DNA of 64,000 nt from Rhodobacteraceae bacterium Alg238-R152 (GTDB lineage Bacteria; Pseudomonadota; Alphaproteobacteria; Rhodobacterales; Rhodobacteraceae). Under the pieces are notes generated by a model. That model made no database searches and was not told the DNA's origin. It saw only the letters and a list, made by a program, of their open reading frames with translations. Made by a program: the position numbers and the translations under genes. The DNA lies in assembly GCA_900537125.1 (NCBI GenBank), contig UNRJ01000001.1, forward strand, positions 558,001 to 622,000, read 5' to 3'. Below are positions 1 through 11,360 of this stretch, in pieces (the stretch's first letter is position 1; each line of letters opens with the position of its first letter).

Positions 1-351
1 GCTTTTCAGCAAGATAGGGGATTTGTCGCAACCCAGTTTAGAATGTGCCCGGCTCCATTACGTTAGCCGCATAATAAGTATTATGTAAATTACCGAACTG
101 CGAAGGATCGGAGGGTTTTCCTTACAAGCCAGGTTTCACCACCGGACGACCTTGCTTGCGCGCGGCATAATAGATCAGCCACGATCATACAGAGGTTTCC
201 GATCAGTTACCGCAAAGAGACAGCTCAACGCAGGCTAGACATCCCACACGTGTTTACTATAATCTTTCTGGCAGTTCATGGGGATGAGCTGTGCGTTAAG
301 ATACCCCACAAATTGTCTTGGTTCAGATCTGCCACCATTGGCCGCGCAGTT
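1..351. other. Intergenic sequence, nothing recognised
   Basis: This stretch precedes the luxR-type gene and looks more A+T-rich than the sequence downstream. I find no reading frame with a credible start and family resemblance on either strand, and no tRNA or obvious terminator. The upstream neighbour lies outside the window. Confidence 0.6.
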
Positions 352-369
352 CTGTGTTATGTGTAACAG
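352..369 (+). promoter_or_regulatory. lux-box-like dyad (CTGT-N10-ACAG)
   Basis: CTGT at 352-355 and ACAG at 366-369 are separated by ten bases. This is the core spacing of lux/las-type boxes bound by LuxR-family regulators. The site ends nine bases before the ATG of the luxR-type gene at 379 and abuts its ribosome binding site (GAGGGT at 370-375). A regulator bound here would be expected to block its own expression. The match is to the core only; the outer bases are not symmetric. Confidence 0.4.
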
Positions 370-378
370 AGGGTCACG

Positions 379-1171
379 ATGAACGACACGATCGACTACA
401 TCGAAAAAATTATGAACCAGACTAGCCTTGAGGCGCTCTGGGACGTTCACTGCGCAAAAATGCAGTCTTTTGGCTTTGACAAAATCATCTACGGATACAC
501 CAATTACCGAAGCGGTATGTCACTTGGCGATGTGGAAGACTTCTTTATCCTCTCAACCTACGATCGAGACTACCTTGATGAGTTTATTGGTGGCGGTCTC
601 TATTTCAATGGCCCCATGATGAAATGGACATTGGAGAATGCAGGCGCGCAAAGCTGGCGCTTGGCCCGCGAGGCCTATGATGCTGATACACTTTCTGAGA
701 AGCAACGCCAGGTTTTTGAATTCAATCAAGACTACGGTCTGGAATGAATTCAATCAAGACTACGGTCTGGAAGCGGGGTATACGGTCAGTTTCCCCACGG
801 TTTCGTCTCGCACCAAAGGAGCCATTTCCCTGGGGGCGCGATCTGGCGTAACACAGGAGTCGCTTGATGCGTTGTGGGAAAAGTCGGGACGCGACATTGC
901 TTTGATCAACAATGTGGCACATTTAAAAATCCAGTCCCTGCCCTACGACAACCCAGAGCGCGAACTCACCAGCCGTCAGCGTGAAGTGCTTGAATGGGTT
1001 GGAGATGGTAAAACAATTCAAGACATTGCGCTTTTGATCGGACGCACGCCGGCGACGGTTGAGAAGCATTTGCGGCTGGCGCGTGATGCGATGAATGTTG
1101 AGACAACGGCCCAAGCCTTGCTCAAAGCGACCTTCATGCGGCAAATTTACTTGCTTGAAGGCCCCAGCTGA
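379..1171 (+). pseudogene. LuxR-type quorum-sensing regulator, split by a 28-bp tandem duplication
   Basis: The first frame (379-747) carries an autoinducer-binding-like domain and the second (to 1171) carries the end of that domain plus a LuxR/FixJ helix-turn-helix (ELTSRQREVLEW, TPATVEKHLRLA). A perfect 28-bp direct duplication at 717-772 shifts the frame and creates TGA at 745-747. Removing one copy restores one continuous frame of 254 codons, the normal length for this family. Aligned to TraR, the Trp at position 85 is kept, but W57 and Y61 become Tyr and Phe and D70 becomes Gly (motif FNGPMM), so an altered or absent acyl-homoserine-lactone contact is likely. No luxI is visible in the window. 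As read, the product lacks its DNA-binding domain. It could be a true inactivation, a reversible slippage state or a sequencing artefact. Confidence 0.85.
717..772 (+). repeat. Perfect 28-bp tandem duplication inside the luxR gene
   Basis: Bases 717-744 and 745-772 are identical and directly adjacent. Each unit contains an EcoRI-type GAATTC. Twenty-eight is not divisible by three, so the duplication shifts the frame, and its second copy begins with an in-frame TGA. There is no inverted repeat or transposase, so this is not a transposon footprint. Slipped-strand replication is the simplest origin. Confidence 0.95.
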
Positions 1172-1232
1172 CGCATAATAGCGTCACTAGTATGGTATCC
1201 CTGACTTGTTGGTTAAGCGTCAGAATGTCAAA

Positions 1233-1322
1233 ATGACATGGTTCCGTGAGTGGTGGCTTTGGCCTTTGGAACATATCGACTTTGACCTTCGTAATATCGA
1301 AGCTCTCTGGGTCGACCGGTAA
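1233..1322 (+). CDS. Possible tryptophan-rich 29-residue peptide
   Basis: An ATG-TAA frame of 29 codons lies between the broken luxR gene and a strong terminator. Five residues are Trp, four of them clustered in residues 3-10 (WFREWWLW). That composition recalls attenuator leader peptides, but no tryptophan biosynthesis gene follows; the next sequence is a phosphatase remnant. No clear Shine-Dalgarno sequence precedes the ATG. It could equally be chance coding inside an untranslated RNA or a gene remnant. Confidence 0.2.
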   Translation: MTWFREWWLWPLEHIDFDLRNIEALWVDR

Positions 1323-1416
1323 TCAACCCGGTGTCGGTGCTCGGTCTATTTTGGCCGGGACCTGACATTTTTCGGTGGTCTCCCCATCCCCATGTTTTGG
1401 AGACCTGAGAAAAGAA

Positions 1417-1448
1417 ACGGCGTCATCTTCGGGTGGCGTCGTTTTTTT
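1417..1448 (+). terminator. Rho-independent terminator with a UUCG tetraloop
   Basis: Bases 1417-1427 pair with 1432-1442 (11 pairs, some G-U) around the loop TTCG and are followed by a run of T. This is a strong plus-strand terminator 245 bases after the luxR stop, so it may end the luxR transcript or a short RNA from 1172-1416. Confidence 0.8.
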
Positions 1449-1460
1449 GAGATCTGTTGT

Positions 1461-1735
1461 ATGGTTTCTGATCAAAGACTTTTATTTTTCGTCACGGCGA
1501 AACTTATTGGAATGCTGAATCTCGTAAGCAAGGCCGCCTTGACTCCTCGCTGACGCAGAGAGGACGCCAACAAGCCAGAGACTACGCACTTGCATTAGAC
1601 CGGCTCCAAATCCTTGGCGACAGTGTGACCATTTTTGCCAGTCCCTTGGGGCACGTCAAAGAGACTGTTGAAATCATGCTGACGGAGCTTGATCTGGAGG
1701 ATACTCGCCAAGCGCTACATGCATCCCTGCCCCAA
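1461..1735 (+). pseudogene. Histidine phosphatase (phosphoglycerate-mutase-like) remnant
   Basis: The frame from about 1490 encodes RHGETYWN followed by a Gly-Arg-Leu-Asp-Ser-x-Leu-Thr segment and an ASPL motif, the hallmark of the N-terminal half of the histidine phosphatase superfamily. The natural start appears to be ATG at 1461 (MVSDQRLLFF), but it is out of frame with RHGET by one base; adding one T to the T-run at 1485-1489 joins them. The similarity stops after about 90 residues, roughly half the usual length, where the sequence runs into the tsf terminator. One frameshift plus a 3' truncation makes it a decayed gene. Confidence 0.75.
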
Positions 1736-1740
1736 CCACA

Positions 1741-1771
1741 AAAAAGGCCGCCCCGAATGGAGCGGCCTTCT
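1741..1771 (-). terminator. Terminator of the rpsB-tsf operon
   Basis: The stem 1744-1751 with 1762-1769 (AAGGCCGC/GCGGCCTT) is followed on the minus strand by a T-run (complement of 1737-1745). It lies just past the tsf stop. Confidence 0.8.
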
Positions 1772-1791
1772 CAAAATTTGTGCGGTCGGGC

Positions 1792-2667
1792 TTAGCCCTG
1801 AGCGGCTTTGGCCACTTCTGCTGCGAAGTCTTCTTCTTTTTTCTCGATGCCTTCGCCCACTTCCATACGGACGTATGCAACAATCTCAGCACCGGCTTCT
1901 TTGGCTGCGGCTGCAACGGTCAGATCCGGGTTGATGACGAAGTTCTGACCCAGCAGAGTGACTTCGGCCAAGAATTTCTTCATGCGGCCCACGATCATCT
2001 TTTCGATCACCTGCTCTGGCTTACCAGATTCACGGGCGATTTCGATCTGAACATTACGCTCTTTTTCAACAACAGCCGCGTCCAGGTCTGCTTCGGACAG
2101 TGACTGTGGGTTGGCCGCGGCAATGTGCATTGCAACCTGCTTGGCAAAGCCTTCATCGCCACCCTTCAGCGCCACGAGAACACCAATCTTGCCCATGCCA
2201 TCGGTGGCAGGGTTGTGCACGTAAGATGTGACAACGTCGCCTTCAACGGAGGCCATGCGGCGCACGGACATGTTTTCACCGATGGTGGCCACGGCTGCTG
2301 TCACGGTTTCTTCAACGGTTTTGCCGCCCATGTCTGCAACCAGCAGCGCCTCGGTGTCGGCCACAGTCAATGCCACATCCGCGATGCCGCCGACCATGGC
2401 TTGGAAGTCAGCGTTTTTGCCAACAAAGTCGGTTTCAGAGTTCACTTCAACCGCAACACCTTTGCCGCCGGCAACCTTTACGGCCACGAGGCCCTCGGCT
2501 GCGATACGGCCAGATTTTTTGGCTGCTTTGGCGAGACCTTTGGTGCGCAGCCAATCGATCGCTGCCTCTTGGTCGCCGCCAGTTTCGGTCAACGCCTTTT
2601 TCGCGTCCATCATGCCTGCGCCAGTCATTTCGCGCAGTTCTTTAACCATTGCTGCTGTGATCGCCAT
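1792..2667 (-). CDS. tsf: Elongation factor Ts
   Basis: EF-Ts is the cytoplasmic guanine nucleotide exchange factor that recycles EF-Tu-GDP to EF-Tu-GTP during translation elongation. The 291-residue product begins with the UBA-like N-terminal domain ([19 protein letters not shown]) and contains the conserved TDFV motif that contacts EF-Tu, followed by the two-part dimerisation core. Length is normal. It follows rpsB by 72 bases in the classical rpsB-tsf order and is closed by a terminator immediately downstream. Confidence 0.98.
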   Translation of the reverse strand: MAITAAMVKELREMTGAGMMDAKKALTETGGDQEAAIDWLRTKGLAKAAKKSGRIAAEGLVAVKVAGGKGVAVEVNSETDFVGKNADFQAMVGGIADVALTVADTEALLVADMGGKTVEETVTAAVATIGENMSVRRMASVEGDVVTSYVHNPATDGMGKIGVLVALKGGDEGFAKQVAMHIAAANPQSLSEADLDAAVVEKERNVQIEIARESGKPEQVIEKMIVGRMKKFLAEVTLLGQNFVINPDLTVAAAAKEAGAEIVAYVRMEVGEGIEKKEEDFAAEVAKAAQG

Positions 2668-2739
2668 CTTTGGCTCTCCTCGTCAGAATTGGGAATGTGG
2701 GGGCGGGTTTACCCTGCCCCCCTGTCAGTCTTGAAACGC

Positions 2740-3510
2740 TTACGCGCCTGTGGTGGCTTCTTCGACGACGGCTTCTTCAACCGGTGCATCAAATGCGCCA
2801 AGATCTACGCCTGCTGCGCCCAGCTGTGCGGTCATGCCGTCCAAAGCTGCGCGGGAAACCAGATCACAGTACAGAGTGATGGCGCGGGATGCGTCGTCGT
2901 TGCCTGGGATGATGTAGTCTACGCCGTCTGGGGAGCAGTTGGTGTCAACGATGGCAACAACTGGGATGCCCAGTTTGTTGGCTTCGGCAATGGCCAGCGC
3001 TTCTTTTTTGACGTCGATGACGAACAGCAGGTCTGGAACGCCGCCCATGTCGCGGATACCGCCAAGAGACGCTTGCAGTTTACCCTGATCACGCTCGATG
3101 CCCAGACGCTCTTTTTTGGTCAGGCCTTCGGCGCCAGTTTCCAGCTTCTCGTCGATCTCTTTCAGGCGGTTGATGGACTGGGAAACGGTTTTCCAGTTGG
3201 TCAGCGTGCCGCCGAGCCAGCGGTGGTTCATGTAATACTGTGCGGATTTCTCTGCAGCATCAGCGATTGGGCCTGCGGCCTGACGCTTGGTGCCAACGAA
3301 AAGAACGCGGCCGCCTTTTGCAACAGTGTCACGAACAGCATTCAGAGCCAGGTCCAGCATTGGAACGGTCTGGGTCAGGTCCATGATGTGGATGCCGTTG
3401 CGCGAGCCGTAGATGAACGGGCCCATGCGTGGGTTCCAGCGCTGTGTTTGGTGACCAAAGTGAACACCAGCTTCAAGCAGCTGACGCATGGAGAACTCAG
3501 GAAGAGCCAT
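2740..3510 (-). CDS. rpsB: 30S ribosomal protein S2
   Basis: This 256-residue protein starts [20 protein letters not shown], the conserved opening of bacterial S2, and includes the GHQTQRWNP and GGTLTNW motifs. S2 joins the small subunit late and helps dock S1. The C-terminus is an acidic, Ala/Val/Glu-rich tail typical of alphaproteobacteria. It is the promoter-proximal gene of rpsB-tsf. The 192 bases upstream presumably hold its promoter and leader. Confidence 0.98.
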   Translation of the reverse strand: MALPEFSMRQLLEAGVHFGHQTQRWNPRMGPFIYGSRNGIHIMDLTQTVPMLDLALNAVRDTVAKGGRVLFVGTKRQAAGPIADAAEKSAQYYMNHRWLGGTLTNWKTVSQSINRLKEIDEKLETGAEGLTKKERLGIERDQGKLQASLGGIRDMGGVPDLLFVIDVKKEALAIAEANKLGIPVVAIVDTNCSPDGVDYIIPGNDDASRAITLYCDLVSRAALDGMTAQLGAAGVDLGAFDAPVEEAVVEEATTGA

Positions 3511-3702
3511 GTTGTATTTCCTTTTCCGGTTTACGCCTTGGCGGGGAGAAGTGAGAGCGGATGCTCCAACCGGTGGATAGACAGGGATGTCTCCCCTGCC
3601 CGACCCAAACCCCGCCTGCGGGTTTGAATGGCGCGCGTTTACAGGAGGTTTTGATGAGGCGCAAGTGGGTTGGCGCTATAAAAACGCAGGTGGGGCTGGA
3701 TA

Positions 3703-4530
3703 CTACGTCAATCTCGCACGCAAGCCAGCCCGAATTTGATCCTCAGCTGCCTTGGCCAGTATCTTGCGGCTTGTGAAATCTGCCACTTTTAAAGGCGGAT
3801 GATAGATCACATCAATACGGCCTTGTGGGCGCGCGGCAAGCGTGGACAAAAGATGTGGAGCCAAATCCATGTCTCCCCACCAGCCATAGAAACGGGGTTC
3901 AGCGCCCTTGGGCGCCTGATAATGCACTGTGACAGGCTGGATCAGCATGAAATCTTTCAAGCGGGGGTCAAAGAATGCCTCAAAGAGTGTTGTTTTAAAA
4001 GGTAAAACGCGCAAGCTGTCACTGCTGGTGCCTTCCGGAAAAAATAACAATTGGTGCCCGGCCAACAACCGGTCTTCGAAGACTTTTTTCTGCGTCCGCG
4101 CTTCGCGGCGTTCGCGGCGGATAAAGACAGTGCCTGTGGCCCGCGCCAACCAACCAATGCCAGGCCACTTGGCCACTTCGGCTTTGGACACAAAGTAAAC
4201 CTGCTGTGCGGCGTTTAGGGAAAATATGTCCAGCCACGAGGAATGGTTGGCCACCACCGCGCCACGATCTTGAATTGGCGTGCCCTGCACCGAGAAACCT
4301 ATCCCCATCAGGCGGAAGGCGTTGCGACAGACAAATTGGGTGATGAAGGGCGTCCATGGCCGGCGCAACTCAAAAATTGGTTTTTCCAACAAACGGAGCA
4401 AAAGCAATACCAGAAGGCCCCCAAACACAAGCATCGCCAATGGTAGTCCGCGCAGAAGTACCCGAAGCACCCCAGCCACACCAAGCTTCAAGGGCTTTGG
4501 ATACCCGTCCTTGCTTTCCCAGACGCTCAT
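3703..4530 (-). CDS. olsA: Lyso-ornithine lipid O-acyltransferase (PlsC family)
   Basis: OlsA adds the second fatty acid to lyso-ornithine lipid, finishing the phosphorus-free membrane lipid ornithine lipid. The 275-residue protein has an N-terminal hydrophobic segment (about residues 22-48), the acyltransferase motif NHSSWLD (HX4D, His near 96) and the FPEGTSSD motif. The start at 4530 gives MSVWESK and overlaps the olsB stop in an ATGA, showing translational coupling; a longer frame upstream would run inside olsB. The partner gene makes the assignment stronger than PlsC similarity alone. Confidence 0.85.
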   Translation of the reverse strand: MSVWESKDGYPKPLKLGVAGVLRVLLRGLPLAMLVFGGLLVLLLLRLLEKPIFELRRPWTPFITQFVCRNAFRLMGIGFSVQGTPIQDRGAVVANHSSWLDIFSLNAAQQVYFVSKAEVAKWPGIGWLARATGTVFIRRERREARTQKKVFEDRLLAGHQLLFFPEGTSSDSLRVLPFKTTLFEAFFDPRLKDFMLIQPVTVHYQAPKGAEPRFYGWWGDMDLAPHLLSTLAARPQGRIDVIYHPPLKVADFTSRKILAKAAEDQIRAGLRARLT

Positions 4531-5306
4531 AGAGGGCGATCCTTGGCATAAAGCGCGCGATTTTTCTGGTTCATGCGTGCAGTGTCGAGGATCAAACACA
4601 CGTCCGTTGTGTTAAACGCATGGTCGAGATAGGCCCCCTCGCCGACAAACCCACCCAACCGAAGATACGCTTTGATCAACGGGGGGACTGCGAGCATGGC
4701 AGCGCGGCGCTCAATCTGATCCTCAGGGATGAGATCCATGGGATGGAATACATCGGATTGTGCCCGTGGGCGAATGTCTTCAGGTGCCAGATGGCGATTG
4801 TGCAGCAGCGACAAGGATTGCGCCAAATCATCCACATTGGTGCCGTGAAAGCTGGCCACGCCAAACAGAATTTCGATTTCATGATCCGCCACGTATCCGG
4901 CGAGCGCATTCCAAAGGTGGAACATCGCTGCGCCACCGCGGTAGTCCTTGTGCAGGCAAGACCGGCCAAGCTCCAGAAGCTTGCGACCGGAGGATTTTAG
5001 GACGGCGAGATCGTACTCATCCTCAGAATAAAACCGCCCAATTTTCGCCGCGGCATCGTCGCGCAACACACGGTAAACTCCAACCACTTGATCCATCGGG
5101 TCGGTCCCCAATGTGGAATCAGTCAGAATGAGATGATCAAAATGTGGATCAAACTGATCCTTCTCAAGACGTGCGTTGTGATCCACCAATGGTCCGGAAC
5201 CGCCCAATTCTTCGACAAACACGCGATACCTTAGACGTTGGGCCGCTTGAATCTCCGCCTCTGTCTTGGCTAGCTTAACCATAAAATTTGGGCTGTGCGC
5301 GCTCAT
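4527..5306 (-). CDS. olsB: L-ornithine N-alpha-acyltransferase
   Basis: OlsB transfers a 3-hydroxyacyl group from acyl carrier protein to the alpha-amino group of ornithine, the first step of ornithine lipid synthesis. The 259-residue protein has the features of this GNAT-related family: an RYRVFVEELGG segment near the start, a central LGRSCLHKDYR motif, and LFGVASFHGT. It is the first gene of olsB-olsA. I found no obvious Pho box upstream, although phosphate limitation controls this pathway in many bacteria. Confidence 0.9.
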   Translation of the reverse strand: MSAHSPNFMVKLAKTEAEIQAAQRLRYRVFVEELGGSGPLVDHNARLEKDQFDPHFDHLILTDSTLGTDPMDQVVGVYRVLRDDAAAKIGRFYSEDEYDLAVLKSSGRKLLELGRSCLHKDYRGGAAMFHLWNALAGYVADHEIEILFGVASFHGTNVDDLAQSLSLLHNRHLAPEDIRPRAQSDVFHPMDLIPEDQIERRAAMLAVPPLIKAYLRLGGFVGEGAYLDHAFNTTDVCLILDTARMNQKNRALYAKDRPL

Positions 5307-5428
5307 CAGGAGGCGGTATCCTCTTTGTTTGTTGGCGTTTTAGGCCGGGTTTTGGCGAAAATCAACCACCTGCCAAACAACTGATCTGTTGACGAATTCT
5401 GACGCGCGTGCACTATTTGTTAACGATT

Positions 5429-5623
5429 TTACGTCTCTGTGGCTGGCATCAAGAGGACTCGTGATCCATCGATGACAACTTTACCAGCCTCTCGGAAGTT
5501 CACGGTGATTTTGCCGCGAATGTTGGACTGCACCTGCCCAAGCCCCCATCCGGGTTGGTTGGGGTGTGTCACCAGCATACCGGGTTCGAGAAAGGCGTTA
5601 AGGTCAGAGTTTGGATCGCTCAT
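5429..5623 (-). CDS. DUF3553 domain protein
   Basis: This 64-residue protein contains the DUF3553 pattern: a short lead-in, then PGMLVTHPNQPGWGLGQVQS, INFREAGK-like strands and VIDGSRVLL. Its role is unknown; the compact, strand-rich fold resembles small domains in DNA-related proteins, but that is only suggestive. ATG at 5623 is chosen because the longer frame would extend into the divergent chpT gene. The two genes share a 29-bp intergenic region. Confidence 0.8.
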   Translation of the reverse strand: MSDPNSDLNAFLEPGMLVTHPNQPGWGLGQVQSNIRGKITVNFREAGKVVIDGSRVLLMPATET

Positions 5624-5652
5624 GGGGCGCTCATGCAGTAAAGGAAAGTTGC

Positions 5653-6249
5653 ATGTCACATAATACGGATTTCGCAGCATTGGTAGGGTCGCGGATCTGC
5701 CACGATTTGATCAGCCCGGTTGGGGCAATTGGCAATGGCTTGGAGTTAATTGCGTTAACCGGCGACGCCAAAGGTCCGGAAATGGAGATGATCTCTGACA
5801 GCGTGAACAATGCCAATGCGCGTATTCGGCTGTTTCGGGTGGCCTTTGGGCAGCCCAGTGACGCACAAATGGTTGGTGAAGCTGAGGTTCAATCCATCAT
5901 TCAAGGTTTGGCACCCAGTTCACGTGTGTCGACATATTGGGAGGTCGAGGGGGCTGTTTCACGTTCAGAGCTGCGCCTGGCTTTCCTGACCTTGATGTGT
6001 TTTGACACGTCGATGCCATTTGGTGGCACTGTCACAGTCACAAAAGACGGCGACAACTGGTTGCTGCTGGCGGAAAGTGAAAAACTTCGCGCGGACGCAG
6101 CCCTTTGGGAGCCAATGTCCAAAGGTAATTTCCCTGCAGAGCTGACACCGGCACAGGTCCAGTTTGGGCTGCTGCCACAAGGGGCAAATTTGCTTGGGCG
6201 CGCTTTGGCCGTTCTGGTGACGGATATGAGCCTAGAGGTCACTTTCTAA
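5653..6249 (+). CDS. chpT: Histidine phosphotransferase ChpT
   Basis: ChpT relays phosphoryl groups from the hybrid kinase CckA to the cell-cycle and motility regulator CtrA (and CpdR) in alphaproteobacteria. The 198-residue protein has the dimerisation helix with the phosphoacceptor motif ICHDLISPVGAIGNGLEL near residue 15, followed by a degenerate ATPase-like domain. In roseobacters the CckA-ChpT-CtrA pathway controls flagella and gene transfer agents. ATG at 5653 fits the family N-terminus; the frame continues upstream only from a TTG. A bidirectional terminator separates it from proA. Confidence 0.9.
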   Translation: MSHNTDFAALVGSRICHDLISPVGAIGNGLELIALTGDAKGPEMEMISDSVNNANARIRLFRVAFGQPSDAQMVGEAEVQSIIQGLAPSSRVSTYWEVEGAVSRSELRLAFLTLMCFDTSMPFGGTVTVTKDGDNWLLLAESEKLRADAALWEPMSKGNFPAELTPAQVQFGLLPQGANLLGRALAVLVTDMSLEVTF

Positions 6250-6252
6250 TAG

Positions 6253-6280
6253 AAAAGGGCGCCCGCAGAGGCGCCCTTTT
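6253..6280. terminator. Bidirectional terminator between chpT and proA
   Basis: AAAAGGGCGCC at 6253-6263 pairs perfectly with 6270-6280 around a six-base loop. The A-run on one side and T-run on the other allow it to serve both converging genes. Confidence 0.9.
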
Positions 6281-6304
6281 GATTGATAAGATGACGTACC
6301 TGGC

Positions 6305-7570
6305 TTAGCCACGTGTGGTTCCGTCACCTTCCACCAAATATTTGAAACTGGTGAGTTGTGCGGCGCCAACAGGGCCACGGGCGTGCATTTTTCCAGTCGC
6401 AATGCCAATTTCAGCCCCCATGCCAAATTCGCCACCATCGGCAAACTGCGTGGAGGCATTGCGCATAAGTATAGCGCTGTCGAGACGCTCAAAGAACCGC
6501 GCAGCCGTGGCATCATCTTCGGTCAAAATGCAATCGGTGTGATTGGAGCCGTACTGGCGGATATGTGCAATCGCATCATCTACGTCAGAGACCACTTTGG
6601 CCGCGATGTCCATATCCAGATACTCTTTTCCCCAATCCTCTTTGGTGGCAACGCAGGTCCCAGAAATCTTCTGCAGGGTTTCGTCGGCATGGACGCGGAC
6701 CCCGGCCTCAACCAACATCTGAATCAATGCGGCACCAAGGCTGTCCACCAGGCTTTCATGGATCAGGAGACACTCGGCCGCGCCGCAAATTCCGGTCCGC
6801 CGTGTCTTGGCATTCAACACCACATTCAGGGTTTTTTGCGGATCAGCAGCGGCATCCACATAAACGTGCACGATGCCTTCGAGATGCGCAAAGACTGGCA
6901 CACGCGCTTCACGCTGTACAAGGCCCACAAGGCCTTTGCCACCGCGCGGTACAATCACATCTACCGTATCGATCATGGTCAGCAGTTCCTGAACCGCCGT
7001 CCGATCCCGTGTTGGCACCAACTGGATGGCGGCTTCAGGCAGATTTACCGACTTTAGCCCATCCACCAAACATGCATGGATTGCAGTCGAGCTGTGAAAA
7101 CTCTCAGAGCCGCCACGCAGGATCACAGCGTTGCCGGATTTCAAACACAACGCACCAGCGTCAGCAGTCACATTGGGACGACTTTCATAAATCACCCCAA
7201 CAACACCCAAAGGTGTGCGTACACGACGGATGTTGATGCCCGAAGGCATGTCCCATTCGGTCAACACTTCGCCAACCGGATCGTCCTGTGCTGCGACAGT
7301 GCGCAGGCCAGTCACAATACCCTGAATACGGTCTTCGTCCAACATCAGACGATCCATCATTGCGTCCGACAGACCTTTGTCGCGACCAAAGTCGAGGTCT
7401 TTCTTATTGGCCGCTATGATTTCGCTGCGGCGGGCCCAGACAGCATCAGCTGCGGCTTCCAAGGCGGCGCGCTTCGCTTCCGGTGGAGCAAAGGCCAGCT
7501 CTGCGCTAGCAGCTTTGGCTTGTGTGCCAATCTGCGTCATCAGGGCGGGGATGTCTGCGATGTCTTTCAT
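6305..7570 (-). CDS. proA: Glutamate-5-semialdehyde dehydrogenase
   Basis: ProA reduces gamma-glutamyl phosphate with NADPH to glutamate-5-semialdehyde in proline synthesis. The 421-residue protein has the NADP-binding aldehyde-dehydrogenase fold, the [20 protein letters not shown] segment and the catalytic cysteine in [10 protein letters not shown]. Length is normal. It follows proB by 67 bases, so the two probably share a transcript and the unstable intermediate can be passed between the enzymes. Confidence 0.97.
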   Translation of the reverse strand: MKDIADIPALMTQIGTQAKAASAELAFAPPEAKRAALEAAADAVWARRSEIIAANKKDLDFGRDKGLSDAMMDRLMLDEDRIQGIVTGLRTVAAQDDPVGEVLTEWDMPSGINIRRVRTPLGVVGVIYESRPNVTADAGALCLKSGNAVILRGGSESFHSSTAIHACLVDGLKSVNLPEAAIQLVPTRDRTAVQELLTMIDTVDVIVPRGGKGLVGLVQREARVPVFAHLEGIVHVYVDAAADPQKTLNVVLNAKTRRTGICGAAECLLIHESLVDSLGAALIQMLVEAGVRVHADETLQKISGTCVATKEDWGKEYLDMDIAAKVVSDVDDAIAHIRQYGSNHTDCILTEDDATAARFFERLDSAILMRNASTQFADGGEFGMGAEIGIATGKMHARGPVGAAQLTSFKYLVEGDGTTRG

Positions 7571-7637
7571 CAGATCTGTCCTTTGCTAAGGTTGGAAAAA
7601 TTCGCTTTGGGCGAGGATATTTTTGGTTAGAAGAAAC

Positions 7638-10379
<2,742 letters not shown>

Positions 10380-10392
10380 CGCGGTCTCCTCC

Positions 10393-10986
10393 TCAAAGAA
10401 CCACATAAAGCACCGAGGCCACCGTCAAAGCGGCCAAAGTGCGCATCAAATATTTTTCCGCAGGCTTGCCAGCCACAGTGCGGGCGATCCGGTCCCCGGC
10501 ATAGGTCCAGATCGGATGAAAAACCGCCTGTGCCGCCAATAGGCAGATGGCGATGGAGGTTGTCGCTTGCAAGGCAGATGTCGCCGGTGTGACAAAATTC
10601 GTGAACCCCGCAACGATCATGGCCCAGGCCTTTGGGTTGAGCGGATGCACCCACAAACCTGCCTTAAAACCTGGCGGTTGTGCGTCGTCACCGTTGCCGG
10701 GAGCCAGCCGCAAATTTGCGACCTTCCAGGCCAGCCAGAAAATGTAAGCCGCGCTGATCCACTTTAAGGCTGCAAACACCTCAGGCACAGCGTTCGCTAG
10801 CTCCATCAAGCCAAACCCTATCGGCCAAATAATCAGCTGCTTACCCAACGCCACGCCCGCCACAAAAGGCAGCGCAGCTTTAAACCCAAACCGCGCACCT
10901 GTGGCCAATAGCGCCATGTTCGCAGGTCCAGGTGTACCCACCTGACTTGCGGCAAAGATGCTAAAACTGATCACGGCGACGCTCAT
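10393..10986 (-). CDS. LysE/RhtB-family translocator
   Basis: A 197-residue membrane protein with about six hydrophobic helices and the early motif QVGTPGPANMALLATGARFG, which is typical of LysE/RhtB amino-acid exporters. The family exports amino acids or small metabolites by proton exchange. The substrate is not determinable here. It lies 13 bases ahead of the GNAT gene, so the two may be cotranscribed. Confidence 0.9.
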   Translation of the reverse strand: MSVAVISFSIFAASQVGTPGPANMALLATGARFGFKAALPFVAGVALGKQLIIWPIGFGLMELANAVPEVFAALKWISAAYIFWLAWKVANLRLAPGNGDDAQPPGFKAGLWVHPLNPKAWAMIVAGFTNFVTPATSALQATTSIAICLLAAQAVFHPIWTYAGDRIARTVAGKPAEKYLMRTLAALTVASVLYVVL

Positions 10987-11010
10987 GGGGTGTCTCTAAT
11001 CTCAAAAATG

Positions 11011-11038
11011 AAAAAGGGCCGGCTGTGTCAGCCGGCCC
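11011..11038 (-). terminator. Terminator of rplU-rpmA
   Basis: GGGCCGGCT at 11016-11024 pairs with 11030-11038 around a five-base loop, and the minus strand continues into a T-run (complement of 11011-11015). It lies about 30 bases after the rpmA stop. Confidence 0.88.
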
Positions 11039-11067
11039 CCTAAATGTGTCAAAACCTTAAGGTCGGC

Positions 11068-11337
11068 TTACTCTGCGGCCTCCGCCACTGGCAGAACCGA
11101 AATAAAGGTGCGGCCCTTGAGGCCTTTGTGGAACTTCACGTTGCCTTCGGTGGTTGCAAAGATTGTGTGATCTTTGCCCATGCCGACGCCTTCGCCTGGC
11201 CACATCTTTGTGCCGCGCTGACGCAGGATGATGTTGCCAGAAATGACGTTTTCGCCACCGTATTTTTTCACGCCAAGGCGACGACCTGCGGAGTCGCGAC
11301 CGTTACGGGAACTACCACCAGCTTTTTTATGTGCCAT
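11068..11337 (-). CDS. rpmA: 50S ribosomal protein L27
   Basis: L27 reaches the peptidyl-transferase centre with its flexible N-terminus. The 89-residue product starts [16 protein letters not shown], exactly the family signature, with no cleavable prepeptide of the Firmicutes type. It is 23 bases downstream of rplU in the usual order. Confidence 0.98.
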   Translation of the reverse strand: MAHKKAGGSSRNGRDSAGRRLGVKKYGGENVISGNIILRQRGTKMWPGEGVGMGKDHTIFATTEGNVKFHKGLKGRTFISVLPVAEAAE

Positions 11338-11360
11338 ATCGTTGCTCTCCTATACTTCGC

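Noticed and set aside
717-772. CRISPR-like repeat
   Set aside because: Only two adjacent copies with no spacer; it is a tandem duplication inside a gene.
2125-3627. 500-codon open frame on the plus strand
   Set aside because: It lies entirely opposite tsf and rpsB, has a biased His/Cys/Phe composition typical of an antisense shadow, and matches no family.
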